Assembly: GCA_902482615.1 (NCBI GenBank)
Contig: CABTAA010000102.1
Location: 1 to 6,277, forward strand
Direction: 5' to 3'
DNA from: an uncultured Collinsella sp.
GTDB lineage: Bacteria; Actinomycetota; Coriobacteriia; Coriobacteriales; Coriobacteriaceae
Length of the DNA stretch: 6,277 nucleotides
Shown here: piece after piece, positions 1 through 5,408 of the stretch
How positions within the stretch are numbered: the stretch's first letter is position 1
Layout: every line of letters begins with the position of its first letter
The notes under the pieces: model-generated
Database searches by the model: none
What the model was told of the DNA's origin: nothing
What the model saw: only the letters and a program-made list of their open reading frames with translations
Program-made: the position numbers and the translations under genes

Positions 1-30
1 AGGGGGCGTCGGCCACGGCCGACGCCCCCT
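1..30. terminator. Strong perfect hairpin at the window edge, probable terminator
   Basis: Positions 1-14 and 17-30 are exact reverse complements, giving a 14-bp GC-rich stem around a 2-nt centre. Such hairpins usually end transcripts. Nothing T-rich follows on the plus strand (it continues gcggcaggtaggg). On the minus strand the bases that would form the U-tract lie outside the window, so the direction cannot be decided. It could serve a gene to the left of the window, or a minus-strand transcript coming from the right. Confidence 0.5.
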
Positions 31-205
31 GCGGCAGGTAGGGACACTCCTTTTGCACCGGCACCCGGAAGCACTCCTGGCGCAGCCAATGAAGACCTCT
101 ACGGATGAATTCCAAGCCGCTCCGCCCCACCAGACATCGTTTCCGTGCCTTGCACCTGCCCCAAACAATCAAAACAAGCCCTTTTCGCCGCGACCTCAAA
201 GGTCT
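31..205. other. Intergenic stretch, no feature recognised
   Basis: Between the edge hairpin and the inverted-repeat element I see no gene with a credible start and ribosome binding site, no tRNA-like fold and no clear promoter. One minus-strand frame stays open to the window edge but would have to read through the 14-bp hairpin and has no recognisable similarity, so it is not called. Confidence 0.5.
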
Positions 206-237
206 GTGGGCAAAAAAGGCCAAATATGAGTACTGTT
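206..237 (+). repeat. Left terminal inverted repeat
   Basis: This is the 32-bp left arm of the 230-bp element. It reads gtgggc, then A6, then ggccaaat, and ends in gagtactgtt. It matches the reverse complement of 404-435 except at position 218. Confidence 0.7.
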
Positions 238-342
238 ACAATTTTAGTAGCAGGCAAAACCACCCAAAATGACGTCCGAGCGACCCCTACAACCCCCTAA
301 AGCAGCCAGCCTGACTGGTTTAAGGCATATTGGAGCCAATTT

Positions 343-372
343 TAATGAACATACTATAGGTTATGTTCATTA
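343..372. repeat. Perfect 11-bp inverted repeat inside the element
   Basis: Positions 343-353 (taatgaacata) and 362-372 (tatgttcatta) are exact reverse complements separated by 8 bases. The repeat is AT-rich and lies inside the larger inverted-repeat element, so it probably belongs to the folded structure of that element. A dyad operator cannot be excluded, but no adjacent gene needs one here. Confidence 0.6.
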
Positions 373-403
373 TCTATTTGGATGTAAATGCTATTCACTT
401 AGC

Positions 404-435
404 AACAGTACTCATATTTGGCATTTTTTGCCCAC
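404..435 (-). repeat. Right terminal inverted repeat
   Basis: This is the 32-bp right arm of the 230-bp element, pairing with 206-237. It contains ggca, a T-run and tgcc as a small internal hairpin, so each arm can also fold on itself. Confidence 0.7.
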
Positions 436-463
436 TGCCATATGACTAACACCCTATCGCAGA

Positions 464-497
464 CAAAAAAACAGGCCGCAGCCCATCGCTGCGGTCC
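464..497 (-). terminator. Intrinsic terminator of the mgtE-like/NRMT operon
   Basis: Read on the minus strand, ccgcag (494-489) pairs with ctgcgg (481-476) around the loop cgatggg. This is followed by cctg and seven T residues (471-465). It begins 21 bases after the stop codon of the Nramp-family gene. A GC stem followed by a T-run is the standard form of a rho-independent terminator, so the operon very likely ends here. Confidence 0.88.
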
Positions 498-518
498 GTT
501 CGGAAGCAAAAGTGGGCG

Positions 519-1781
519 TTAAGCGCTGTAGCCCATCGCCTGCAGGACAAACATGACGACTGTCAGCACCGTAATCACGCCGATAGTCGCCCAAGTAAGC
601 ACGTTCCATACGCGGCCGTTGCGGTTGGCGCCCATAATGTGCCGATCCGCCGCGATAACCACCTGGAATACCAAGACTACGGGCAGCAGCACGCCGTTGA
701 TGACCTGCGAGGTCATCATAATCTGGAACAAATCGACGCCAGGCATGAGCACCAACACGGCAGAAATGCCGATGATGGCCGTAATGATGCCGCGGTAAAC
801 CGGGGCCTCGTCCCAGCTGCGATCGGCGCCGCGCTCCCAGCCAAAAGCCTCGCAGATGGCACTCGACGTAACGCCCGGCAGCACGCAGGCAGCCAAAAAG
901 CTCGCTGCGACCAGGCCCGAGGCAAACAGCACCGTGGACCACTGGCCCGCGATGGGCTCCAGCGCGCGAGCGGCATCGGCGGCATCGCTAATCTGAATAC
1001 CCGCCGGGAACAGCACCGTACCGGTCGTGATGATAATGAAGCCCGCAATGATATCAGCAGCGATCGAGCCGCTCACGGTATCAATACGCTGCAGCACGAT
1101 GTCGTCCTCGCCCGCATTCTTATCGACCACGTTGTTCTGAGCCAAGAAGATCATCCACGGTGCGATGGTGGTACCGATCGTTGCGACCACGAGCGACACG
1201 TAGCTGGGGTCGTTTTGAATATTGGGGACGACCAAGTCGACCGCGACCTCGCCCCAGTTGGGGCCGGCCATAAACGCGGCGACGATGTAGGTCACGAACA
1301 CGCAGCTTACCAGCAGCAGAATCTTCTCGATGCGCTGGAAACTGCCCGACATGGTAAGCATCCACACCAGCAGCGCCACGAGCGGCACCGAGATGCTCGC
1401 CGGAACGCCAAACAGAGCAAGGCCGCTCGCGATACCCGCGAACTCCGAGATGGTCACCGCCGTGTTGGCGATCAACAGTGCCGCCATGGCCAGCACGCTC
1501 TTGCGCACGCCAAAGCGCTCACGAATGAGCGACGCCAGGCCCTTACCCGTGACGCATCCGCAGCGCGCCGCGGTCTCCTGCGTCACGATAAGCAGCACAG
1601 TCATGACGGGAAGCATCCAGAGCATCTTATAGCCATAGCTGGCGCCCGCGCTGGAATACGTGGCGATGCCGCCGGCGTCGTTACCCGAAAGCGCCGCCAG
1701 AAGACCGGGGCCCATGGCTCCAAAGATGGCCGCGATGGTCAGCTTTTGCTTGGTGCTCGGCTTTTGCTTCGTATTTTGCAC
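519..1781 (-). CDS. Nramp-related transporter, NRMT (magnesium) type
   Basis: This is an integral membrane transporter of the SLC11/Nramp family, 420 aa, with about eleven hydrophobic segments. What decides its type is the metal site. The first-helix motif, DPGN in Mn/Fe transporters, is DAGG here (residues 35-38, after GPGLLAALSGN). The sixth-helix motif, MPH in classical Nramps, is APW (residues 207-209, in GTTIAPWMIFLAQNN). The metal-site Asp is kept, but the Asn and the soft Met ligand are gone. These are the changes I recall for NRMTs such as the Eggerthella lenta protein, which carry Mg2+ without proton coupling. Mg2+ uptake is therefore the favoured role, with Mn2+ less likely. I chose GTG 1781 because AGGTGG precedes it by 4 bases. 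The longer frame from GTG 1844 has no ribosome binding site and adds a Cys/His/Gly-rich stretch unlike the family. The gene starts 8 bp after the MgtE-like gene and ends at a terminator. Confidence 0.87.
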   Translation of the reverse strand: MQNTKQKPSTKQKLTIAAIFGAMGPGLLAALSGNDAGGIATYSSAGASYGYKMLWMLPVMTVLLIVTQETAARCGCVTGKGLASLIRERFGVRKSVLAMAALLIANTAVTISEFAGIASGLALFGVPASISVPLVALLVWMLTMSGSFQRIEKILLLVSCVFVTYIVAAFMAGPNWGEVAVDLVVPNIQNDPSYVSLVVATIGTTIAPWMIFLAQNNVVDKNAGEDDIVLQRIDTVSGSIAADIIAGFIIITTGTVLFPAGIQISDAADAARALEPIAGQWSTVLFASGLVAASFLAACVLPGVTSSAICEAFGWERGADRSWDEAPVYRGIITAIIGISAVLVLMPGVDLFQIMMTSQVINGVLLPVVLVFQVVIAADRHIMGANRNGRVWNVLTWATIGVITVLTVVMFVLQAMGYSA

Positions 1782-1785
1782 GCGA

Positions 1786-1791
1786 CCACCT
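1786..1791 (-). promoter_or_regulatory. Ribosome binding site that sets the NRMT start
   Basis: On the minus strand AGGTGG occupies 1791-1786, four bases before GTG 1781, and overlaps the TAG stop (1792-1790) of the preceding gene. This placement suggests translational coupling and argues for the shorter 420-aa transporter. Confidence 0.6.
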
Positions 1792-3634
1792 ACCCCATGA
1801 CCGACATGGTGAGCAGCACCGCAGCAACACAGTACGCCACACACGAGATCATGACGGCGATGACGTTCATGGCGGTACCCGACGTATTGAGGTCGTGCTC
1901 ATCGCGCCAGAACAGCACCCTCAGGTAAATCACGGCGCTCATGTTGCCAACCAGGCAAATAACGGCAGCGATATTAAAGCAGCCGGTAAAGAGCTGCTCC
2001 TCAAACATAGTGGCATCGGGGAACGCGGCGGTGCGCACCAGCTGCGCGCACAGGTAAGTAACAAGCGAAAGGATCAGGCCCATACCCGTGCTCTGGAAGA
2101 AGAATCCCAGGTACGGTTTGGGCTCGTCGTCGTGACCGTCGTACTCGAGGAAGTAGTTCTTGACGAACGACACCATGCGCGAGGCAGCCAGCAGCACGAG
2201 CGGCATGGCGCACATGGGGAACACCACCAGATGCGCGGAGCCCAGCGCCGTCCCCAGCACTGTCGCCATAATGCACGAGGCGATGCCCCACACGACGACC
2301 CAGTACTGACGATGCACGAACCAGCTGAGCACGTTCGTCGAGTCGTCCGACGCGCTATCGCCCGAGCCGACACCGGCGATCTGCAGGTCCTCCTGATGCT
2401 CCTCGGCGATAACGTCCATGGCGTCGTCGAAGGTCACGATACCCAGGATATGACGGTTCTCGTCGCAGACAGGGATGGCAACCAAGTCGTACTTGGTCAT
2501 CTCGTCCGTCACGTCTTCCTGGTCCTCGTCGGGTGACACGTAGACCAGATCGCGATAGGCGAGCTGGCCCAGCGTGGCGTCGCGGTCGGCCACGATCAGC
2601 GTGCGCAGCGAAAGCACGCCGGTGAGCATGCCGCTCGGATCCTCGGTATAGACGTAGTAGACGCTCTCGAAGTCCTCGTCGAGTTTGCGAATCGCCTCGA
2701 TGGCATCGCCGACCGTCGCCGTGGCGGGCAGCGAGACAAACTCCGAGGTCATGATGCGGCCGGCGGTGTTGTCCTCATAGCCCAGCAGGTTACGAATCGC
2801 CTTCTCCTCCTTGACACCCATCAGGCGCAGGAGCTTCTCGGCCTTCTCGTAATCGAGCTCGTCGATCAGGTCGGCGGCGTCGTCCGGGTCCATCATGGCC
2901 AGCATCGACGATGCGTCCGTATCGGACAGGCCCTCGAGCATCTCGGTCATGAGCTCGTCGTCATCGAACTCCGAGATGGCCTCGGCGGCCTGTGCCGTGT
3001 CGAGCTGCGCGAACACCTGCGCGCGCAGGCGCGGGTCGAGCTGCTCGATGATGTCAGCGATGTCGGCAGGATGCAGCTCGCCAAGCGTCTTGTGCGACAC
3101 CGAGAGCTGGATGTTCTTAGTCGAGCGATCGAGCAGGTCCATGTAAGACCAGGCGATAATGTCCTCGCTGAGCGGCTTGCCCAGGTGTTTCATAAAGCCC
3201 TCGACGACGTGCTCGAGTGTGGGGCTGATCGCGCGCAGCAGACCGCGGGCGCCGACCTCGGCACCCAGCAGGCGCAGCTGATTTTCGCCCGACATGGAAA
3301 ACTTGATGTCGTTCACGCGCACGACCTTCATGCCCTGCGTGTCGACGATCTGCTTATTGAGAACGTCACGCGCCAGCAACAGCTCGGTCGGCTGCAGGTA
3401 CGAAAAACGGATTTCGGTGGCCGGCGACTTAAGGTGCACACCCGTCTCGTCGATACGGTCGACCCATTTGCGCCAGCTGATCATAAACGGCGTCTTGCCG
3501 GGGCCACGGAACGCGAGCGACGTCACGTGCGGAAAAACTTCGCCGGTTGCAATGCCAAAATCGTTAACCACGCCGAGCTTTTCGCCGTCGACGTCCAAGA
3601 CCGGCAATTTGAGCATCTCACTCAGATAATTCAA
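1790..3634 (-). CDS. PRC-barrel/MgtE_N/CBS membrane protein with a divergent MgtE-like membrane domain
   Basis: A 614-aa protein in four parts. Residues 1-165 resemble two PRC-barrel units (LPVLDVDGEKLGVV; IVDTQGMKVVRVNDI). Residues 185-290 are an MgtE_N helical repeat domain (LHPADIADIIEQLDP; DPDDAADLIDEL). Residues 291-413 are a CBS pair very like MgtE (AGRIMTSEFVSLPATATVGD; KYDLVAIPV; GIVTFDDAMDVI). Residues 440-611 form about five membrane helices. In MgtE channels the first part of this arrangement senses cytosolic Mg2+ and closes the pore. Here the membrane part lacks the GGN..GTQ stretch, and the Asp of the last helix that selects Mg2+ (Asp432 in the Thermus protein) aligns by eye with Val594, after DLNTSGTAMN. 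It may transport differently, or only sense Mg2+ and act on the NRMT encoded 8 bp downstream. The start is TTG 3634: GGGGAG lies 5 bases upstream and an in-frame TGA just before it rules out a longer protein. ATG at residue 7 is a weaker alternative. Confidence 0.85.
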   Translation of the reverse strand: MNYLSEMLKLPVLDVDGEKLGVVNDFGIATGEVFPHVTSLAFRGPGKTPFMISWRKWVDRIDETGVHLKSPATEIRFSYLQPTELLLARDVLNKQIVDTQGMKVVRVNDIKFSMSGENQLRLLGAEVGARGLLRAISPTLEHVVEGFMKHLGKPLSEDIIAWSYMDLLDRSTKNIQLSVSHKTLGELHPADIADIIEQLDPRLRAQVFAQLDTAQAAEAISEFDDDELMTEMLEGLSDTDASSMLAMMDPDDAADLIDELDYEKAEKLLRLMGVKEEKAIRNLLGYEDNTAGRIMTSEFVSLPATATVGDAIEAIRKLDEDFESVYYVYTEDPSGMLTGVLSLRTLIVADRDATLGQLAYRDLVYVSPDEDQEDVTDEMTKYDLVAIPVCDENRHILGIVTFDDAMDVIAEEHQEDLQIAGVGSGDSASDDSTNVLSWFVHRQYWVVVWGIASCIMATVLGTALGSAHLVVFPMCAMPLVLLAASRMVSFVKNYFLEYDGHDDEPKPYLGFFFQSTGMGLILSLVTYLCAQLVRTAAFPDATMFEEQLFTGCFNIAAVICLVGNMSAVIYLRVLFWRDEHDLNTSGTAMNVIAVMISCVAYCVAAVLLTMSVMG

Positions 3635-3639
3635 TGGTG

Positions 3640-3645
3640 CTCCCC
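3640..3645 (-). promoter_or_regulatory. Ribosome binding site supporting the TTG start
   Basis: GGGGAG on the minus strand lies 5 bases upstream of TTG 3634. The in-frame codons further upstream (cca, gca, gga, tgg) contain no start and are preceded by TGA, so TTG is the earliest possible start. Confidence 0.6.
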
Positions 3646-3745
3646 ATCATTATTCCTGCGGACCGCGCGACCATGCCGGCACGCAATCCGTGGACTTTTA
3701 GATATGTATACGCATGCGCGGGCGGCACGCCGCTCGGCGCTCACA

Positions 3746-3832
3746 CCCCGTGCACGCGCAGAAAGCACCTGCATGGGGTCATCGACTGTATGGTCGAGGT
3801 TTGGATTTCACCTGTAACCTTTCTCTTGACCC
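3746..3832 (-). promoter_or_regulatory. Structured 5' leader with two competing folds (candidate regulatory RNA)
   Basis: This lies 112-198 bases ahead of the MgtE-like gene, on the transcribed strand. Fold A is a compact three-way junction. Its closing stem is GGGTCA (3832-3827) with TGACCC (3781-3776). Arm two is AGGTT (3820-3816) with AACCT (3801-3797). Arm three is CGAC (3796-3793) with GTCG (3786-3783). Fold B is one long hairpin, 3778-3746, with 12 pairs in three blocks of four (CCCC/GGGG, TGCA/TGCA, GTGC/GCGC), two single mismatches and a UUUCU loop. The folds share bases 3778-3776, so they exclude each other, as in riboswitches. No U-run follows fold B, so it is not a plain terminator. 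I could not match it to the M-box, yybP-ykoY or other metal-sensing classes. Pairings of this size can arise by chance in GC-rich DNA. Confidence 0.33.
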
Positions 3833-3847
3833 TCATTAACCGCAGTA

Positions 3848-3876
3848 ACTATAGCATCAGCATCGCGCTGCGGCAC
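3848..3876 (-). promoter_or_regulatory. Candidate promoter for the mgtE-like/NRMT operon
   Basis: On the minus strand TATAGT (3853-3848) matches five of six bases of the -10 box and is preceded by TGC, an extended -10 motif. The sequence 17 bases further upstream, GTGCCG (3876-3871), is a poor -35 box, which an extended -10 can tolerate. Transcription would start near 3841 and leave a leader of about 200 nt. A second AT-rich spot, tatacatatct near 3701-3711, is closer to the gene but has no partner -35. Confidence 0.4.
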
Positions 3877-3929
3877 CGAATTTATGCGCTGCACATTGCA
3901 GGCATACCAAACGCTGACGTCCCCAATGA

Positions 3930-5336
3930 CTACTCTGTGGTGTCGTCGTCCTCGGGGAGTTGGGGGAACACGGCGTTTTTGGGCATGGAAACCTTGGTGA
4001 GCGAGGTGAGCTTTTTGCTCAACGCCGTGTCCGTCTTGACCAGGTCGCTGAGCGTCACGATCTTGTAGCCGTCGGCGACAAGACCATCGATAATCTGCGG
4101 CAGCGCCTCGAGCGTCTGCTCGGCGCACTCATCGCTATCGGTGAGCAGCACGATATTGCCCGGCGTCATCGAGTCGAGCACGGTCGATACTTGCTCGTCG
4201 GCGCCGTTGAGCAGCCAGTCACCCGAATCGATATTCCACGAAACCACGGCGGACACCAGGTCCATCGAGTCGATCCAGTTTTGCTCGTCAAACGCGGCGT
4301 AGGGGGCGCGCAGCAACATCGTCTCAACGCCGGTCGCCGACTTAATCGCCTCGGTGCCCTTCGTGATCTGTTTGCGCACCGTCTCGCGATCCTCGCCCTT
4401 GAGTGAATCATCGCTGTAACTGTTGGAACCGATCTCGCACCCGGCATCGACAATCGCTTTGGCAGTAGCGGGCGAGGCTTCCGCGGCATCGCCCGAAAGG
4501 AAGAACGTCGCCGTGACGCCCTTTTCCTTGAGCACCTGCAAGATTTGCTTGGTCGCGCCGCTCGGACCCTCGTCAAATGTCAGGGCCACGTACTTTTCGT
4601 TGCCCTTGGGCGCTACGCTTGCGCACTCGACTACGCAGTCGGTGGCGGGCACGACCTCGCCGCGGTCCTGCGTCTTGCCCGACTGCTCGCCGACCCATAC
4701 CTCGGAGCGGCCCTGAACGCCCCAGGTTTTGACATACTCAATGGCACCCGTGCCCTCGACCTTAAGCTTTGGCTCGATAGTCGTGGCCTGGACCTCGTGC
4801 TTTTCGTATGCGTTGCGGCCGTCCTTGACCGTCACCTTCTCGCCGCCCTCAAGCTCGCGACTATCCCATTTGCCTTGCTTCACGCGCTTGCCGTCGACCT
4901 TCACCGACAGCTTTTCGCCGCCATGGCGCTTGAGCACGCTGTCGTCGACGGCCAGCAGGTCGCCGGCGTCGTACGTTTCGGTCAGGCTTTGATCGTCGAT
5001 AAGATTCTGCAACGTAGAGCCCACGCGCACCGCGGTCTTTTGCCCGTTGAGCTCCACGTCCACGCTGCGGTTGACGTAGCCCACGACGGCAGCGATAAAC
5101 AGCACGAGCGCGCAACCCACGGCGATGAGCGCATAGGGCAGGCGGGACGGTCGGCGCGGTGAGCGCCCGTTGCCGATGCGCGCGCTGCGATCGCTAAACC
5201 CACGGCTATGGTTGAGGTACATCGCGCCGGGCTTACGGCGACGTCGACGCTGGCCGCTGGGCAGCTGCCCCAGGTCGCGGCGCGCCGTCGGACGCGCACC
5301 CGAGGGCCCGTTTAAGTTAGATCCGTTTTGGCGCAT
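3930..5336 (-). CDS. Membrane-anchored NodB-fold protein, probably inactive polysaccharide deacetylase
   Basis: A 468-aa protein with four regions. Residues 1-67 are basic, Arg-rich and probably cytoplasmic. Residues 68-88 are a single membrane anchor (ALIAVGCALVLFIAAVVGYV). Residues 90-235 are an extracytoplasmic region resembling DUF348/G5-type cell-wall modules (VELNGQKTAVRVGSTLQNLI; IEYVKTWGVQGRSEV). Residues 247-435 are a NodB domain. The fold is recognisable (YVALTFDEGP; TATFFLSGD; MLLRAPYAAFD; VSWNIDSGDW; GNIVLLTDSD) but the active site has decayed. TFDDGP is TFDEGP (E256). The two metal His of HxxxH are Asn305 and Asp309. The catalytic His of LLHD is Thr399. Asp255, the Arg motif (R343) and DW (373-374) remain. 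Enzymes of this family deacetylate peptidoglycan or other N-acetylated glycans outside the cell. This one more likely binds glycan or has changed chemistry. ATG 5336 has GGGGGAGGG just upstream. No good terminator follows its stop, so some read-through towards the MgtE-like gene is possible. Confidence 0.85.
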   Translation of the reverse strand: MRQNGSNLNGPSGARPTARRDLGQLPSGQRRRRRKPGAMYLNHSRGFSDRSARIGNGRSPRRPSRLPYALIAVGCALVLFIAAVVGYVNRSVDVELNGQKTAVRVGSTLQNLIDDQSLTETYDAGDLLAVDDSVLKRHGGEKLSVKVDGKRVKQGKWDSRELEGGEKVTVKDGRNAYEKHEVQATTIEPKLKVEGTGAIEYVKTWGVQGRSEVWVGEQSGKTQDRGEVVPATDCVVECASVAPKGNEKYVALTFDEGPSGATKQILQVLKEKGVTATFFLSGDAAEASPATAKAIVDAGCEIGSNSYSDDSLKGEDRETVRKQITKGTEAIKSATGVETMLLRAPYAAFDEQNWIDSMDLVSAVVSWNIDSGDWLLNGADEQVSTVLDSMTPGNIVLLTDSDECAEQTLEALPQIIDGLVADGYKIVTLSDLVKTDTALSKKLTSLTKVSMPKNAVFPQLPEDDDTTE

Positions 5337-5357
5337 ATGCCCTCCCCCATAAACACA

Positions 5358-5387
5358 GCGAGCCGGAGCAACATGTCTCCGGCTCGC
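5358..5387 (-). terminator. 11-bp perfect hairpin between the PRC-barrel and NodB-fold genes
   Basis: Positions 5358-5368 and 5377-5387 pair perfectly (gcgagccggag with ctccggctcgc) around an 8-nt loop. On the minus strand the stem is followed by tgtgtttatg, a weak U-rich tail, and then by the ribosome binding site of the next gene. It lies 21 bases downstream of the PRC-barrel stop and ends 21 bases before the next ATG. It probably acts as a partial terminator or processing and stability element inside an operon, because no separate promoter is evident in the gap. Confidence 0.55.
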
Positions 5388-5408
5388 CTCCCATCATTTG
5401 GTACGTCG

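Larger units (their letters stand above)
206..435. mobile_element. MITE-like element with 32-bp terminal inverted repeats
   Basis: The left arm (206-237) and the reverse complement of the right arm (404-435) agree at 31 of 32 bases. The one difference is G at 218, where the other arm reads T. The arms enclose 166 bp with no coding capacity. The element is visibly richer in A and T than the genes around it. Each arm contains an A6 or T6 run flanked by GGC/GCC and the palindrome AGTACT. The interior holds a second, perfect 11-bp inverted repeat (343-372) and smaller ones (attgg/ccaat at 329-340). Length, long terminal inverted repeats, lack of a gene and an intergenic position just past a terminator fit a miniature inverted-repeat transposable element or another dispersed palindromic repeat. 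No target-site duplication is obvious beside the arms. Copy number cannot be judged from one window. Confidence 0.5.

Noticed and set aside
1..205. Minus-strand frame open from about 190 to the left edge
   Set aside because: There is no credible start with a ribosome binding site, no recognised similarity, and the frame would pass through a perfect 14-bp hairpin.
206..435. CRISPR array
   Set aside because: The repeat is inverted and present as only two copies, not a set of direct repeats with regular spacers.
1782..1844. Longer start for the transporter at GTG 1844, overlapping the previous gene by 55 bases
   Set aside because: There is no ribosome binding site before it and it adds a Cys/His/Gly-rich stretch foreign to Nramp proteins. 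GTG 1781 has AGGTGG at 4 bases.
639..1928. Long plus-strand open frame opposite the transporter gene
   Set aside because: Its product is rich in His, Arg, Gln and Asp with no hydrophobic pattern or family motif. It is the antisense shadow of two well supported membrane-protein genes.
3071..3817. Plus-strand open frame of 248 codons across the start of the MgtE-like gene
   Set aside because: It is antisense to the PRC-barrel and MgtE_N coding region, shows no recognisable domain, and runs into the leader region. High-GC DNA produces such frames readily.
3741..3836. Possible 31-codon leader peptide on the minus strand (ATG 3836, stop 3743-3741)
   Set aside because: It begins only a few bases after the predicted transcript start and has no Shine-Dalgarno sequence or telling composition. 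It may be chance, though a leaderless peptide overlapping the folds cannot be excluded.
3635..3840. Known Mg2+ or Mn2+ riboswitch (M-box, yybP-ykoY) upstream of the MgtE-like gene
   Set aside because: I looked for their conserved cores as I remember them and did not find them.
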